A DNA stretch of 64,000 nt from Saxidomus purpurata. Taxonomy: Eukaryota > Mollusca > Bivalvia > Venerida > Veneridae. Made by a program: the position numbers and the translations under genes. A model generated the notes under the pieces. The model saw only the letters and a list, made by a program, of their open reading frames with translations. It was not told the origin of the DNA and did not search any database. Positions 27,801-37,989 of this stretch are shown here, piece after piece. Every line of letters starts with the position of its first letter. Position 1 is the first letter of the stretch. Location of the stretch: assembly GCA_022818135.1 (NCBI GenBank), contig JAFMSR010000007.1:8044543-8108542 (forward strand). The letters run 5' to 3'.

Positions 27801-29551
27801 ACACACATAGTTGTATTTTAAGTCTAAACTTAGTCAAGTGCAGCTAGAATACTTAATAACATTTACAATGTTAAGTGAACACATTTTGTAAGTCGTAAGT
27901 AGAAATTGAGGCGCAAAAGTACAGTTAGAATACCGTACTTGATACAAATGCAATATTTAAGTATGACTGTCAAATAACACATTATCTAAATTGAAAATAA
28001 ACATTAAGGCGCAAAAACATGGCCTCATTCTAAGGTGAATATAGTACGGTTCGACGGGATGATATCGGCCGGGAGCCGGGCTGCCGGGCTTTCTGGTCGA
28101 TATTCATCCGAGTTCGATATCAACGTATCAAAGACAGAACCTTGATTCTATTTATTATGCAGCTGACTTCAATTCTCCCTTTTCACAATTAAAAACAAAG
28201 AAGTAAATTAAGTGATTTACGTTGTATTTATGACGTCATCAATGGTTTAAATCGGCGTTTTAAATTCAGCGCCGTTAATCATGTTAATTTTATGCTTTAT
28301 ATGAAATGCTGAACATTAAAACATACCTAGAAAGCATTTGTGCACTTTTTAGAGGCGGCTTATAACGTTTCAGCTCATCATTCAGGTAAAAGACATAACT
28401 ATGAAAATAGGAAGGGGGAAAAAGAAAACAACTTTGCGAAAAGACGAAATGTTAGATGGATAGATAAGTTCTAACTAAGAAAATGAAACCGACAACACTA
28501 GTTTAATTTAAAAAAAAAATCTACAGCCATTTTTCGATTTTATGGATGTGCTGTTTGCTTGTTTTCCCAGAAATTTCAGTGAAACGCGCCCCTGTATCCT
28601 AAAGCAGCTTCTGAAATGTTGATTTATAGTGTAGCGTGTTAGAAATCCACAATAGCCTAGATCTTATTTCATAAATCTCACTAAATGTCTAAAGTGGGCG
28701 GGGCCTAAAACGTGATATCAGGACAGTGTCATAATAACACTGTCCTGTGATATCAGACGTCGCAATATCAAGAAATATCAGACAGGTGTTATCGGGTCGT
28801 CGTCATGGCAGTTGCATAATAAAACTTTATCCTCTTTGCTAATAGCCTAACGACGAAATTAAAAATTGTTCCACAATGCCTCTCTCTCTTTGCCTCCAAG
28901 GTTGATCCATTTGGAGTGAGTCTCGATGGCGGTTAATTCAAACTGTAAAAACTTATGTCGAAATCAAGGGTAATAAATTAGTATAAAAACTGTGTCTTCT
29001 AGTTATTGTCGATGTTTTGCTTCAGTCTATTACTGAATATAATATAGGTGTAGTATATAGCATTTAAGTCCCTACAGAATCCAATTAGTGCTATTCATTA
29101 CTGTCCTTATTATATTGTTTAACAAAACATTAATTTATATGATACAAACAAATTAATTTATTTCAAAATACATAGATTATGCAGTACATCTTGTATTGTT
29201 ACTCAAAGTTTAATACATATGATTATTTAATTAATTTTATGAGTTTCATGGTAATTTAAGATAAATGAATGAAATACGATCGAATTGTCTATTTGTAGGG
29301 GTGACAGATCACCAAGTTCGGAAATAAGTCTTCCAACAGAAAGGCCATTCATTCTTCTTCGTTTTAGTAACACATGCCAGTCTGTACGAGATATGAATGT
29401 ACGTGAGGTATATGTACGTTGGGATGACGAAGATACATTTAACTCATCAGGCAAAGGTGGCTGGCATCCTGCTGATGACGGTGGCAGCAAGGACCATCTG
29501 TTATATTTTTGTTATTACCATTCTACAGCAGGTCCTTCTCTGATCGGTTAA
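18580..29551 (+). CDS. secreted ApeC (apextrin C-terminal) domain protein A, 7 exons
   Basis: Join 18580-18810, 19083-19155, 19435-19887, 20448-20606, 21407-21532, 26565-26682, 29299-29551: 1413 bases, 470 residues, all junctions GT-AG and in phase. Order: signal peptide (1-21, ending HVHG), a four-cysteine module (about 22-102), a Thr-rich linker (about 103-252), and the ApeC domain (about 253-466). ApeC landmarks are WPTGTYGL, WRKQDTED, FCIKDTTW, WPRGSYC, WDDEDSSNSN, LPDGEY, DYCCR, a second WDDEDTFNSS and FCYYH; eight cysteines are present. In amphioxus, apextrin-like proteins with this domain bind bacterial peptidoglycan and act in mucosal defence. A similar extracellular role here is inference. 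The start was chosen because it opens the signal peptide and matches gene B; an in-frame Met at 18511 lacks this support. The linker is probably O-glycosylated. The family call is strong; the exact start of exon 2 could be 4 bases... or a nearby AG with the same phase. Confidence 0.9.
19083..19155 (+). CDS. ApeC A exon 2: end of N-terminal module
   Basis: 73 bases, phase 0 in and phase 1 out, encoding GYITKSQDVQIQICPG and an acidic end. It supplies the fourth cysteine. The beta-strand-like pattern of exons 1-2 (VY..PD..A...GFLYEFDC...GYI) resembles a bacterial-SH3-like fold, but that is only a guess. An alternative acceptor 3-4 bases downstream region (after GCAG) would change little. Confidence 0.82.
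19435..19887 (+). CDS. ApeC A exon 3: Thr-rich mucin-like linker
   Basis: 453 bases, phase 1 on both sides, so it can change length without breaking the frame. It encodes about 150 residues, mostly Thr with Pro and Ser, in short repeats such as TTTPTTTFTTTPT, ending in basic TRRTTTTKRPTSK. The repeats come from ACA/ACC/ACG codons in tandem. Dense O-glycosylation is expected of such stretches. Confidence 0.9.
20448..20606 (+). CDS. ApeC A exon 4: start of ApeC domain
   Basis: 159 bases, phase 1 on both sides. Encodes WPTGTYGLMQTAQGCPAG and WRKQDTEDEDAHNYFTSG, the most recognisable opening of an ApeC domain. There are about 13 base differences from gene B, nearly all synonymous, which fits purifying selection on both copies. 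Confidence 0.92.
21057..21235 (-). mobile_element. tRNA-derived SINE, minus strand
   Basis: On the minus strand a tRNA-like head with an RNA polymerase III B-box (GGTTCGATT, about 21167-21175) is followed by GTGTCCTTAAGCAAGACA. The same head and tail pattern recurs at 25985-26135 and, as a remnant, at 27118-27190 and 52022-52090. Part of it survives in gene B's intron (47665-47700), so it predates the duplication. Confidence 0.6.
21407..21532 (+). CDS. ApeC A exon 5: central ApeC segment
   Basis: 126 bases, phase 1 on both sides, encoding TRFCIKDTTWSSAHDKPWPR and then GSYC..KHRACPSG with three cysteines. Confidence 0.92.
21995..22772. mobile_element. TTAA-flanked DNA transposon in ApeC A intron 5
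   Basis: The ends read GGTAGTAGACCCC and, at the right, the complement GGGGTGTACTACC. TTAA flanks both sides (21991-21994, 22773-22776). The paralogous intron of gene B has one TTAA at 48447-48450 in the sequence TTTAATACACAAATA and no insert, which is a direct empty site. The 778-bp interior has no transposase. TTAA targeting is typical of piggyBac-like elements, but the termini alone do not prove the family. Confidence 0.82.
22931..23071. repeat. 141-bp palindrome in ApeC A intron 5
   Basis: TTGGTTTCGGTGTAA at 22931 pairs with TTACACCGAAACCAA ending at 23070; arms of about 33 bases and more are complementary. It contains GTGTTCACGAGTGAAATAAA, as in the palindrome at 16804-16953. The matching place in gene B's intron lacks it. 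Confidence 0.78.
25117..25190. repeat. (CA)n-rich microsatellite
   Basis: Interrupted AC dinucleotide runs with AACACAC and ACATACAT variants. The open frames on both strands across it are low-complexity artefacts. Confidence 0.85.
25430..25545 (-). mobile_element. tRNA-like SINE head, minus strand
   Basis: The minus strand reads CTAGGTCAAGTCG...GAGATCGAGCCCC, with A-box-like and B-box-like spacing (B-box GATCGAGCC). It is weaker than the other SINE copies and no tail is defined. Confidence 0.4.
25985..26135 (-). mobile_element. tRNA-derived SINE, minus strand
   Basis: On the minus strand: GCCTCAGGATCGAAGGGCC, a B-box-like stretch, then GTGTCCTTAGGCAAGACA, the same tail module as in the SINE at 21057-21235. 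A short (GA)n run sits at 26025-26040. Confidence 0.5.
26565..26682 (+). CDS. ApeC A exon 6: WDDED and DYCCR segment
   Basis: 118 bases, phase 1 in and phase 2 out. Encodes GFIHWDDEDSSNSNSRGG and LPDGEYNQNTEIDYCCR. There is one base difference from gene B, synonymous (Ile). The donor is AG|GTACAC. Confidence 0.92.
26683..26776 (+). CDS. ApeC A exon 6 in-frame extension (candidate alternative 3' end)
   Basis: If the exon 6 donor is not used, the frame stays open for 30 more codons (YTYILHENELLQQHACCVCA and a short tail) and stops at TAA 26774-26776. Gene B has the same extension with one base change, synonymous (Val GTT/GTC). Similarity between the paralogs drops right after the stop. The resulting protein would lack the last third of the ApeC domain. 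Whether it is transcribed cannot be seen here. Confidence 0.45.
27118..27190 (+). mobile_element. SINE remnant shared by both ApeC genes (A copy)
   Basis: AGACTGAAGGTCGGAGTGCC, then a B-box (GGTTCGATCCC) and GTGGTATCCTTAAG. The same remnant is in gene B at 52022-52090, so the insertion predates the duplication. Confidence 0.5.
27733..29063. other. 1.3-kb block private to ApeC A intron 6
   Basis: Gene B goes straight from GATAATATTA to AAGTCCCTAC (about 52681-52695), while unit A has about 1.3 kb between the same flanks. TTAA occurs at both edges (27729-27732, 29064-29067), but I see no terminal inverted repeats. Inside are a GC-rich patch at 28050-28095 and a hairpin at 28710-28760. No protein-coding sign. 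Confidence 0.55.
28710..28760. repeat. short perfect-core hairpin
   Basis: GATATCAGGACAGTGT pairs with ACACTGTCCTGTGATATC around a short loop (TCATAAT). It lies within the block private to unit A. Confidence 0.7.
29299..29551 (+). CDS. ApeC A exon 7: end of ApeC domain and stop
   Basis: 253 bases, phase 2 in, ending in TAA. Encodes SLPTERPFILLRFSNTCQ, the second WDDED block, GGWHPADDGG and FCYYHS. The middle is almost identical to gene B; changes cluster at the two ends. Confidence 0.92.
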
Positions 29552-29872
29552 TTATTTGCAGCAAAAGTCAATTCTTCTCAAACGGTAATAACAAAGTATC
29601 AAATAGGTAACATCAAGGTTTTTGAATTTTATACATTTAACAAGTATTTTGGCCGGATGATGTTTATTAGAACGTCTTTATGAAAGAATGCATACTTCAT
29701 TCGCAATTCAACCACAAGCTGAGCATTTTATCAATACTGTTTGCTGTATATGTTTTCTTCAGTGTAACTACACATGGCGATTTCCGTTGGTACACTTCAA
29801 TAATATCTGTTTGATTTTCTTTGTTTGCAAAATTTCTAAAAACAAATCATCATTGAAACTGATTTTCGTGTT

Positions 29873-30310
29873 ATTTTTGGCCGGGCGCTGCAACAACTGT
29901 TAAACGACGGCATGAGAAAAATAGTGCAAGATAAACAAAATCAAGCTGCTGTTTGAATGTAGCATACGATAAGACCAAATTACAAAAAAAAATCAGTACG
30001 GACAGCTTCAAACGATTGCAGGTAAGTTCATAGCTAACGAGTTTAGCACAGCCTCTTGTTTCAGAAATAACTGCGCTGTTAATATCAAATTACGCTAATT
30101 AAGGAAATTAATCATATGCATATCACGGAAAGTGCTGATATATACGGAACGTACGGATCTCGATAAAAGAGTTCGTAGTTTGATTTTCTAATTTGAAAGT
30201 TATTTAACTGAAAACCATCTTATTTACGAAAGATTACATCTATAGTCACATAAAATAAATTTTTTTTTTTAAAAAGGATAAAAAAGTTACGTATATTCCC
30301 GACAGTGATG
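29873..30310 (+). repeat. dispersed repeat, copy 2 of 3
   Basis: Matches 6092-6610 and 53510-54010 in the same orientation. This copy and the one at 53510 were duplicated together with the ApeC unit; the copy at 6092 is independent. Confidence 0.65.
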
Positions 30311-30726
30311 TCACGTAAGATATATTGAAATACAGTTCACTCTGTTATTTTAATTCAAAAGATTATGCCGAGCTAATTTACACCAATCCACCGTGCATTC
30401 AGCGCTCACAGCACTTTGATATTAAGGTATCTACCATTATATTGATACTCGTCTTCAGATGCAATTTGCGAGGCAAGTCTCATTTCAGGATTTGTTCTAG
30501 TTTCATTCTCCTTTCTGCGTTTAATTTTATTACTACAATGATGTACATGTAGTATTAAATACAAATGCTTGCCTCATTCTTTAACGACAGTCCTGTTCAC
30601 AGTTGCATGTTGTGTTCTAGTTTTTGTTATAACCTTATTGTCAGTCACATTTTAAAAACTGTTCGTTTTTTGTAACTTATATCTTGTTGTAAAATGTATG
30701 CTGAAAACCTAGTTTCATTTTGTGCC

Positions 30727-31200
30727 TACCGTAATATCCGGATAATATGCCGCGACCTTTACGTATAAAACGATGAGTTTACGTAGATGCGGCCTATGTC
30801 GCGAATCAACCTATGTGACCTTTTTATTTTTAAAATTGGTAGTTTCAAGCGGCCTATACGACATATAACATTTGTATTTTCAATGGTAATTTTAGGTTTA
30901 TACGCTAATTGAAAACAGTTTACTGATGCTTTCCAAACCATTTAGCCTTCATTGGTCAAATACCTACCGTAAACTGTCGTATATCAGCATAATTATTATT
31001 AAGTAATTAATCATACCTTAACTGTCATACAAAAAGGCGCAACTCGTTTAAAACGACTGGATATATGCACCATATTCGGCGTATCGGCCACGGCCAATAT
31101 CCCTGAGCGGCCTATACGTTCATTTTTTGTTTCTAATATCGTAAACATATAGGGGTGCAGCCAGTACAGTGAAGCGGCTTATTGTCCGGAAATTACAGTA
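30727..31200. mobile_element. 474-bp MITE with TACNGTAATNTCCGG termini
   Basis: The left end TACCGTAATATCCGGATAAT is matched by the complement of the right end (TACTGTAATTTCCGGACAAT), continuing into GCCGC. Internal GCGGCCTATACG motifs recur in both orientations. The same place downstream of gene B has no such element. No transposase. Confidence 0.75.
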
Positions 31201-31580
31201 AGCCTGTGTGAAAGGAAGCCCGTTTACGACGTGTGGATCTCGGGTAATTAAACTAGTGTTATATCAAGATAATGGAACACGTAATTCTAAATTGAATCAA
31301 GAAAGTAAACTTAAAGAAAAAGACGTATTATATCAAAACACGACATTTTTTATATTATAAACGTATGTGTAAAGCAAATGATTTTCTATGTACACGAAAT
31401 GTGTAGCTTGATTATTTCCTAATATTTTTTTTTTTCATGATGAGTAATACGTAATGTATAAGATTGATGATGTAACGCATTTTTTATTTAGTACATTTTC
31501 TGATATGTCCGTTACATTAATTTTACATATAAAATTGACCTGCTGATAATAAATGCAGCAATATTAAAGAGGCACTCCCT

Positions 31581-31810
31581 ACATCTAGCAGATTATATTT
31601 TCGAAACATAGATTATGTGTTCAATGAACGTAAAATGATAAATAATGGGAATCATTTCAGAATAAAAATAATTTATTTTATATTTTCAAGAAATTGTCGT
31701 CTGCGCTACCCTTTCCGATACACACACGTATTTTTGTTTATATTGTTATACCCGAGTTCTCCGGTTGGTTCCCGTTTTAATATCACTGGTTCCGTGTCTA
31801 TTTAGTTTTG
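31581..31810. other. left flank or 5' terminal region of the DIRS-like element
   Basis: Similarity with unit B ends near 31560, so foreign DNA starts about here. A terminal repeat could not be defined by eye. Confidence 0.35.
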
Positions 31811-31815
31811 ACAAC

Positions 31816-31824
31816 CTATATAAA
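31816..31824 (+). promoter_or_regulatory. TATA box upstream of the DIRS-like gag frame
   Basis: CTATATAAA lies about 110 bases before the first gag-like Met codons, with a likely start site near 31845-31855. Confidence 0.45.
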
Positions 31825-31931
31825 CGCCAAAAATCTCGTGCAGTTCTCTTAGTTGCTTACTACACAGAAAGTACACGTCAAGTTATTTAACAGTTGATAT
31901 GTTAATACTTGTAATAAGAAATAAGAATAAA

Positions 31932-33081
31932 ATGCCACGTGGTCGTAGAAGACGACAGCCAGACAGGTCGTAGGAGACCAGAGCCGGCAGGTAGGGTCCA
32001 GCAAAGAAACGTCGCAGAGCAGAGAAACCCCCAAGAACAGAGACACCCCCCAGAGCAGAGAAACGCCGCACAACAGAATAACGCTGCACAGCAGAGAAAC
32101 GACAGGAGACCAGGTCGTGGCGAGAAACGGAGGGCCGAAGCACTGGAGGAGCACATGGTGGATGAGAGGGTCAAAGATTCAAATGCCGGTAGGTCCAATA
32201 TTATTGATTCGAACACATAATTAGGGAATCTGATATTGTTCAGCAAAATGGCAATAACAACGTTTTACATTCTGATAGTCTCTCTAAGGGGTGTGGCGAC
32301 GCGATTATAGGTCTGAATTGTAGGGACTCGAACGAGTTAGTTAGTTCTCAATTTAACACACAAGCCAGTAACATGGTAGATTTTACTGGTGGCCTTAGTT
32401 TCATACCTGCTGTTCGCTTGGCTGATGATGATTTAGCTGCGCATGTGCCCGCATCGCTTAAGCAAAAGATTTGTAAGGGCGAGTATGTAAATTTGGCCTT
32501 ATTATTAAAGGGCGCAGTTGAGTTGTCCGAGTTTTGCAAGGGATCACTATTTAACCTAAATAGCCAGGGTCACATCGAGACGGCCCAAAAATGATGCAGA
32601 GATCAGATTAACTGCATTGAGAAATGGACTAATGCTTTCATTATATATGCGTCAGCATACCTTTCGAACCACGCCGACAAAGTGAACGAGTTGCTGCACT
32701 ACATGTGTAATATTAGGGACTGTGCTGTGCGTCAAGGTGGGCTTGCCTGGAGGGCTTACGACGAACAATTTCGTTTAAGACAGGCCATCACCCCTGCATC
32801 ATGGTCCAAAATAAACAATGATTTATGGTGGCGTTGCATGCAGGTCAAGCAAACTCTCCTAAGTCAGTCGAATCCTTATAGGTACACGTGTCATGATTTT
32901 AACGCCGGTAAATGCACGTGGCCCAATTGTAGATTTTCACATGCATGTGCCAGGTGTTTTGCGTCTCACCCAGAGTTTAAGCCCACAGTCCAAAGCTTAA
33001 ACCACTCAAGGGTCTTTCCAACCACAGACTACTTTTCGGGGCAGAGGTTCCCGACCTCTCTTCCAAGGGCGGGGTCGATTT
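31932..33081 (+). pseudogene. DIRS-like gag-type protein, broken
   Basis: Three consecutive open pieces: 31939-32220 (low complexity, repeated QQRN/EQRN units from a 15-base repeat, many Arg), 32373-32594 (HVPASLKQKICKGEYVNLAL) and 32682-33083. The last has GLAWRAYDEQFRLRQA and a CCCH-type zinc finger (C-x7-C-x4-C-x3-H, in CHDFNAGKCTWPNCRFSH). This arrangement is typical of the protein preceding the reverse transcriptase in DIRS elements, where it is thought to bind nucleic acid. Stops and frame changes between the pieces (for example at 32592) show decay. Confidence 0.6.
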
Positions 33082-33184
33082 AGGGGCCAATTTAGGCAAT
33101 AAAGCAGATAACTCACCACTATCGACAGAGTCCACAAAACAAAGTGTTTTTAGCTTAGCAGAGTCTCCCGTTAAAGTTCCAATT

Positions 33185-34769
33185 TTGAAATACTATTTAG
33201 AGTCGTATGAAAATACAGAGGCAGAATATTTACTTGATGGGTTTACCAGCGGTTTTCCAATTCAATATAACAGACCACGTGCCCCTCGGGATGCAAACGA
33301 TTTAAGCTCTACTGAGTTAAACCCAGAATTAATTGCTAGTCAAATTAAAAAAGAGACCGATGCAGGCAGAGTAGCCGGCCCTTTCACCGAACGCCCGATC
33401 CCAAATTTAATCGTTTCACCGATAGGCCTAGTACCTAAAAAGGTCCCAGGTGAATACAGAATGATTCATCATTTGTCGTACCCACCGGGTGAGTCTGTAA
33501 ACGACTATATCGATCCAGCCATTTGTACGGTTCAGTACACAAGTTTTGACGAAGCAGTTAGTTCAGTTCAAGAATTAGGACGCAATTTTCAGTTATTTAA
33601 ATCAGATATAAAGAGCGTATTATTCCAGTTAAACCCTCTGATTTTGAACTACTTGGTTTTCGCTTCAATAATAAATTTTATTTCGACAAAGCGTTTCCAT
33701 TTGGAGCTTCTATAAGCTGTATAACTTTCGAAAGGTTCGCCAGATTTCTTGAGTTTTGTGTAAAATCAAGACGAATAGGGACTAAATTAATACATTACCT
33801 GGATGATTTTCTCGGCGGCGATAAAACGTCAGAGTCATGTAAACAAGCGCTTCAATTTTTTCGAAGTACTATGTCCGAACTGGGCGTTCCTTTATCAGTT
33901 GAAAAGACTGAAGGCCCGTCCGCAGTGTTAGTCTTTCTGGGCCTAGAACTAGATTCGAACCAGATGGTCGTTAGAATTCCGAGTTCCAAAATACAGGAGG
34001 TGATTGATAAGATCAAAGATATTCTGGCCCATCCGAAATCAACTCTAAAAAAGAAACAGTCATTAATTGGTTCATTAAATTTTTGCTGCCGAGCTATAGT
34101 CGTCGGACCCCTTTCATTCGTCGCCTAATAAACTCTATTTGTGGAATCTCAAAGCCGTATCATCACATCAGAATTAAAAAAGAAATTCGGAAGGATTTAA
34201 CCATGTGGCTTATATTTCTGCAAAATCACAATGGTGTTTCCGTTTTTCATGACCGATTTTGGGTTACCAATGATGATGTACAGATATTTTCTGATAGTGC
34301 TGGGGGCAAAAATTTAGGTTTCGGTATATATTTCCAGGGTCATTGGTGTCAGGCGCAATAGCCGGAATCCTGGCGGAAGTGTGGCCTCACTTCCGACATA
34401 ACAATGTTAGAACAATTCCCAATTTTAGTGGCGGTATTCGTGTGGGGACCGCAGTTGGTTAATAAAAAAATAAAATTTAATTGTGATAATATGGCAGTTG
34501 TGAGTATTTTGAATGAGCTATCGTCAAAATCTGAATCAGTTATGTGTCTGATTAGACTTTTGTCTTTACATTGTTTGAAACTTAACATTTTATTTAAAGC
34601 GGTACATGTTCCTGGTCGCCACAATGACATTTGCGACTCTTTATCTCGGTTTCAGTTGGCCAGATTCAGAGAGCTAGCTCCGGATGCAGACTTGCATCCT
34701 CGGCTGGTACCGGAATTCCTTTGGAATGTCTTCGAGTTAGAGCTCGAACATTGTTACAGTCAGGAATAG
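33185..34769 (+). pseudogene. DIRS-like reverse transcriptase and RNase H, frameshifted
   Basis: Frame 33185-33715 has the RT start (VSPIGLVPKKVPGEYRMIHH, then LFKSDIKS). One frameshift near 33630 moves the reading into the frame carrying FERFARFLEF and the catalytic YLDD (33796-33807). The part 33871-34128 gives FLGLELDS and the thumb region. Another frameshift near 34110 leads to KPYHHIRI and the RNase H start IFSDSAGG (34289 on). A stop at 34359 precedes 34404-34769 with CDNMAVV, HVPGRHND and SLSRFQ, the remaining RNase H landmarks. The end, RELAPDADLHP, is the usual linker to the tyrosine recombinase. The product would copy the element's RNA into DNA; here it is broken in at least three places. 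Confidence 0.8.
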
Positions 34770-35105
34770 CGCCTAACTCACAAGCAACATAATTATAATA
34801 CAGCAATTAATGCATTCGAAAACTTTCGGTCTATCTATCAGTTATCTCCATGTTGGCCTATTCCGAGTCAGCACATTATCCTGTTTATAGCATTTTGTTT
34901 TGAAAAGGACCGGTCAGCCAAGACTATAACTACATACGTCGCAGGGTTAAATTATGTTCATAAATTACATGGCTTTTATGACATAAACACGGTTTTCATT
35001 ATAAACAAACTTTTAGAGGGCTGTCGTCGGAATCGTATTTCATGTGACAAACGGGCTAATAGTGTAGCAAATACCGGTGGTTCAGAGCACCTAACCGAAC
35101 TATAA
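34770..35105 (+). pseudogene. N-terminal part of a tyrosine recombinase, truncated
   Basis: Directly after the linker a frame gives INAFENFRSIYQ, HIILFIAFCFEKDRSAKTIT and YVAGLNYVHKLHG, the helical core-binding part seen before the catalytic domain in DIRS/Ngaro recombinases. It stops at about 35103, before any of the catalytic Arg-His-Arg-Tyr residues, where satellite DNA begins. Confidence 0.55.
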
Positions 35106-35194
35106 AATCTAACAATGAGTGTCATATATCAAAATGTTCAGCAGGCTCTGGACAATTCGAAACAGAAGTTCATTTTTACCAAGATGGTTGGAGT

Positions 35195-36620
35195 CGACAG
35201 AAATCTAAGATGGCGTCCAAGATAGCTGCCATAACGTAGAAAACACGCAAATATACCTTTCTCTGTCACTACTTTGTCGTGTATGAACAGATTAACACCA
35301 AATCTGATTTATTTTCACTTCACATTACTTCTCTTTAAAAATTTGTAATCAGGGTTATTTTAAGTTATAGAGGTCAAGGTCAAACTCAAGGTCAAAGGTC
35401 AAATTTTGTGAAAATTGGACATTCGGATACATATTTTTCTATGTTACATTCCTTATATGAAACGTATCAACATTAATTATTCACCAAAATTTACAACAAT
35501 GTATATTCTTCAAATTATTAGCACTATTTAGTTCAGATATGTTGTTGCCGTGGTAATCCAAGATGGCGTCCAAAAAGGTCGCCAAAATTGAGAAAACAAC
35601 CAAATATACCCTTTATTTGCTACTTCTTTGTCATTTATGTACATAATTAACACCAAATCTGTTTTATTTTTACTCCACATTACTTCTCTTTAAAATTTGT
35701 AATCATGGTTATTTAAAATTATAGAGGTCAAGGTCAAACTCAAGGTCAAAGGTCAAATCTTGTGAAAATTGGACATTCGGATACATAATTTTCTTTGTTA
35801 CATTCCTTATATGAAATATATCAACATTAATTATTCACCAAAATTTACAACAATGTATATTCTTAAAATTATTAGCACCGAATAGTTCAGATATGTTGTT
35901 GCCATGGTAATCCAAGATGGCGTCCAAAAAGGTCGCCAAAATTGAGAAAACAACCAAATATACCCTTTATTTGCTACTACTTTGTCATTTATGTACATAT
36001 TAACACCAAATCTGTTTTATTCACATTAGTTCTCTTTAAAAATTTGTAATCATGGTCATTTTTTGTTATAGAAGTCAAGGTCAAACTCCAGATTGAAGGT
36101 CAAATTTTGTAAAAATTGGACATTCGGCGAGATGTTTTTTTTTGTTACATTCCTAGTATGAAACATATCAACATTAATTATTAACAAAAACATACAACGA
36201 TGTACATTTTTCAAACAATTAGCACTGTTAGGCTTAGATATTTTGTTGCCATAGATATTTTGTTGCCATAGTAATCCAAGATGGCGTCCAAAAAGGCGGC
36301 CAAAATTGAGAAAAATACCAAATATACCCTTTATCTGCCACTACTTTTTCCGGTATGTGCAGATTAATACCAAATCTGAATTATTTTCACTTCACATAAG
36401 TTATTTTTTTTAATTTATAATCATGGTCATTTTTAGTTATAGATGTCAAGGTCAAACTCAAGATCAAAGGTCAAATTTTGTAAAAGTTAGACATTCGGCG
36501 AGAGGTTTTTCTTTGTTACATTCCTAATAAGAAACATATGGACAATAATTATAAACCAAAATTAACGTCAATGAAGTATTCAAAACGTAAGTACTGTTAG
36601 GCTCAGAAACGCAAGGTGAT
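35195..36620 (+). repeat. tandem satellite, about 354-bp unit, four copies
   Basis: AGATGGCGTCCAA recurs at 35208, 35561, 35915 and 36279 (spacing 353, 354, 364). Each unit contains AAATATACC, CACCAAATCTG, GAGGTCAAGGTCAAACTCAA and GAAAATTGGACATTCGG-like segments. Units 2 and 3 are the most alike. No coding potential. Confidence 0.88.
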
Positions 36621-36689
36621 AAAACTGCTTAAGGAATCTTGAAGCAAACAGAACGTTATTTGCAAGCCTACTGAAATGCATCTACATGT

Positions 36690-37071
36690 AGTTCTGCTAC
36701 AGGATTTTCACCAAATCAGCTCATGATTGGTAGAAATACTAGAACAAATGTACCTTTTATGCCTTGGAAAGACTTACCAAAATGACCAGATCATTAAATA
36801 TGCTAAAACGAAGAGGAATTACAAGTACTTCTTTGAAAGAAGATTGCTTCCACTGAGTTAAAGTGATCAAGTATGAATGAAAAATGATCAAGATAAATAC
36901 AGGAATAAGAAAGGACAGAAAATGATATGGACATTAACAGAAGATAATATACTATTGAAACATAAGATGGAATATATCAAAGGAATAGGAGACAGATGCC
37001 AATTCCTTGTGCGGACAATAATGCGAACCCAACCATACACAAAAAGAAAAAAATATGATGACTCATCATAA
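36690..37071 (+). pseudogene. fragment of Gypsy-like integrase C-terminal region
   Basis: 36692-36781 encodes ATGFSPNQLMIGRNTRTNVP followed by PWKDLPK and a stop. 36877-37071 encodes KYRNKKGQK and further basic sequence. The first piece is the conserved T-G-x-S/T-P-x-x-L-M-x-G-R motif found after the catalytic core of Gypsy-type integrases. The rest is broken by stops. It is an isolated relic with no LTR nearby. Confidence 0.55.
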
Positions 37072-37134
37072 CAATGTCAGACCGACAGTAGCGGTAAAAC
37101 TCACAGGTGTGCTTTCAGACACTAGAATACCGAT

Positions 37135-37722
37135 AGTTTAGATATTTGGTTTGTAGATATGTCTATTGACCCTCATCAAAGCCATTTAAATTGTATCTCT
37201 GGGTTCAAAAGTAGCCCCGCCTAGGGGTCATTTGCTTTACATCCAAAACCTTCCTGTTACAAATCGCGAGGCCTAGCCATTAGATATTTAATATGTAGCA
37301 TTGTGTTGTGGTCATTTACCAAGCTTATTCAAATCATGCCTCTTGAAGGCGGGGGATCACTTTGTTTTACACAAAAATATATCACATAAATTTGAACACT
37401 GTTTTGTCAGAAACCTGACATATTTTGTGCGCAGTATTGGTTTTGGTCCATTACAAAGTTTGTTCAAATTGTACCCCTGAATAGAAATGACATAGCCCGA
37501 GGGTCATCTGTTCTTTTTGTTACATACTGCAAGGCATACAGCTTAGGTGTTTGAGTTGTGACAATCTGGGTGGTCCTCTACCAAGTTTGTTCAAATCATA
37601 CTGCTGGGGTTAGAATGAGTTTAATATCATATATTTGTAGTTTGAAGTTGTATATCTGTGACATTGACAATGACCATGTTATTTAGTGCAGTTGTATTCA
37701 GGTGAGCGATATAGGGCTATCA
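37135..37722 (+). repeat. degenerate tandem repeat, about 130-bp unit, with GGTGAGCGATAT end
   Basis: Four diverged units begin near 37137, 37283, 37420 and 37540. Each contains a CC(A/T)xxAAGxTTxTTCAAAT core followed by a Gly/Pro-codon-like GGGGTCA stretch. The array ends in CAGGTGAGCGATATAGGGCT (37699-37718), a terminus I associate with common bivalve interspersed repeats. Confidence 0.6.
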
Positions 37723-37989
37723 TGGCTTTCATAAATCGGTCTCGAGACTCAAGAGATAATCAAACCAATCACTTGTGGGAAAAAGAACCAAACAAAAGTT
37801 TTCTTATCTGGTACACATCCACAGGTACGAATTGTGACAATATTTTTTATATTGAGAATGAAACTTTGAAAACATCTTTGCCTTGTGTCAAATATAATTT
37901 CCTTTTGACCTTAAATTGACACTAGCAATGAGTATCGCTTTAAAGCAGCTTGAGGTGAAGGACAATTAAATCAGGTCTTGGGATTATTA

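Larger units (their letters stand above)
17440..31580 (+). repeat. segmental duplication, unit A (ApeC gene A)
   Basis: The unit aligns head-to-tail with 43190-54800. Upstream landmarks are GATGATGGCGCGGGTAT at 17642/43908 and the stretch 18140-18290/44300-44460. All seven exons and most intron borders are shared, and downstream similarity runs to about 31560/54800. Differences are mainly insertions private to one unit, so the pair is a tandem duplication that has since collected separate transposons. Confidence 0.88.
29552..31580. other. downstream flank of ApeC gene A
   Basis: Noncoding, aligning with 53168-54800 apart from a TIR element at 30727-31200. No AATAAA was found close to the stop, so the polyadenylation site of gene A is not fixed. 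Confidence 0.55.

Noticed and set aside
31849..32246. Cys/Leu-rich minus-strand frames opposite the gag-like region
   Set aside because: Shadows of the QQRN-repeat low-complexity coding strand.
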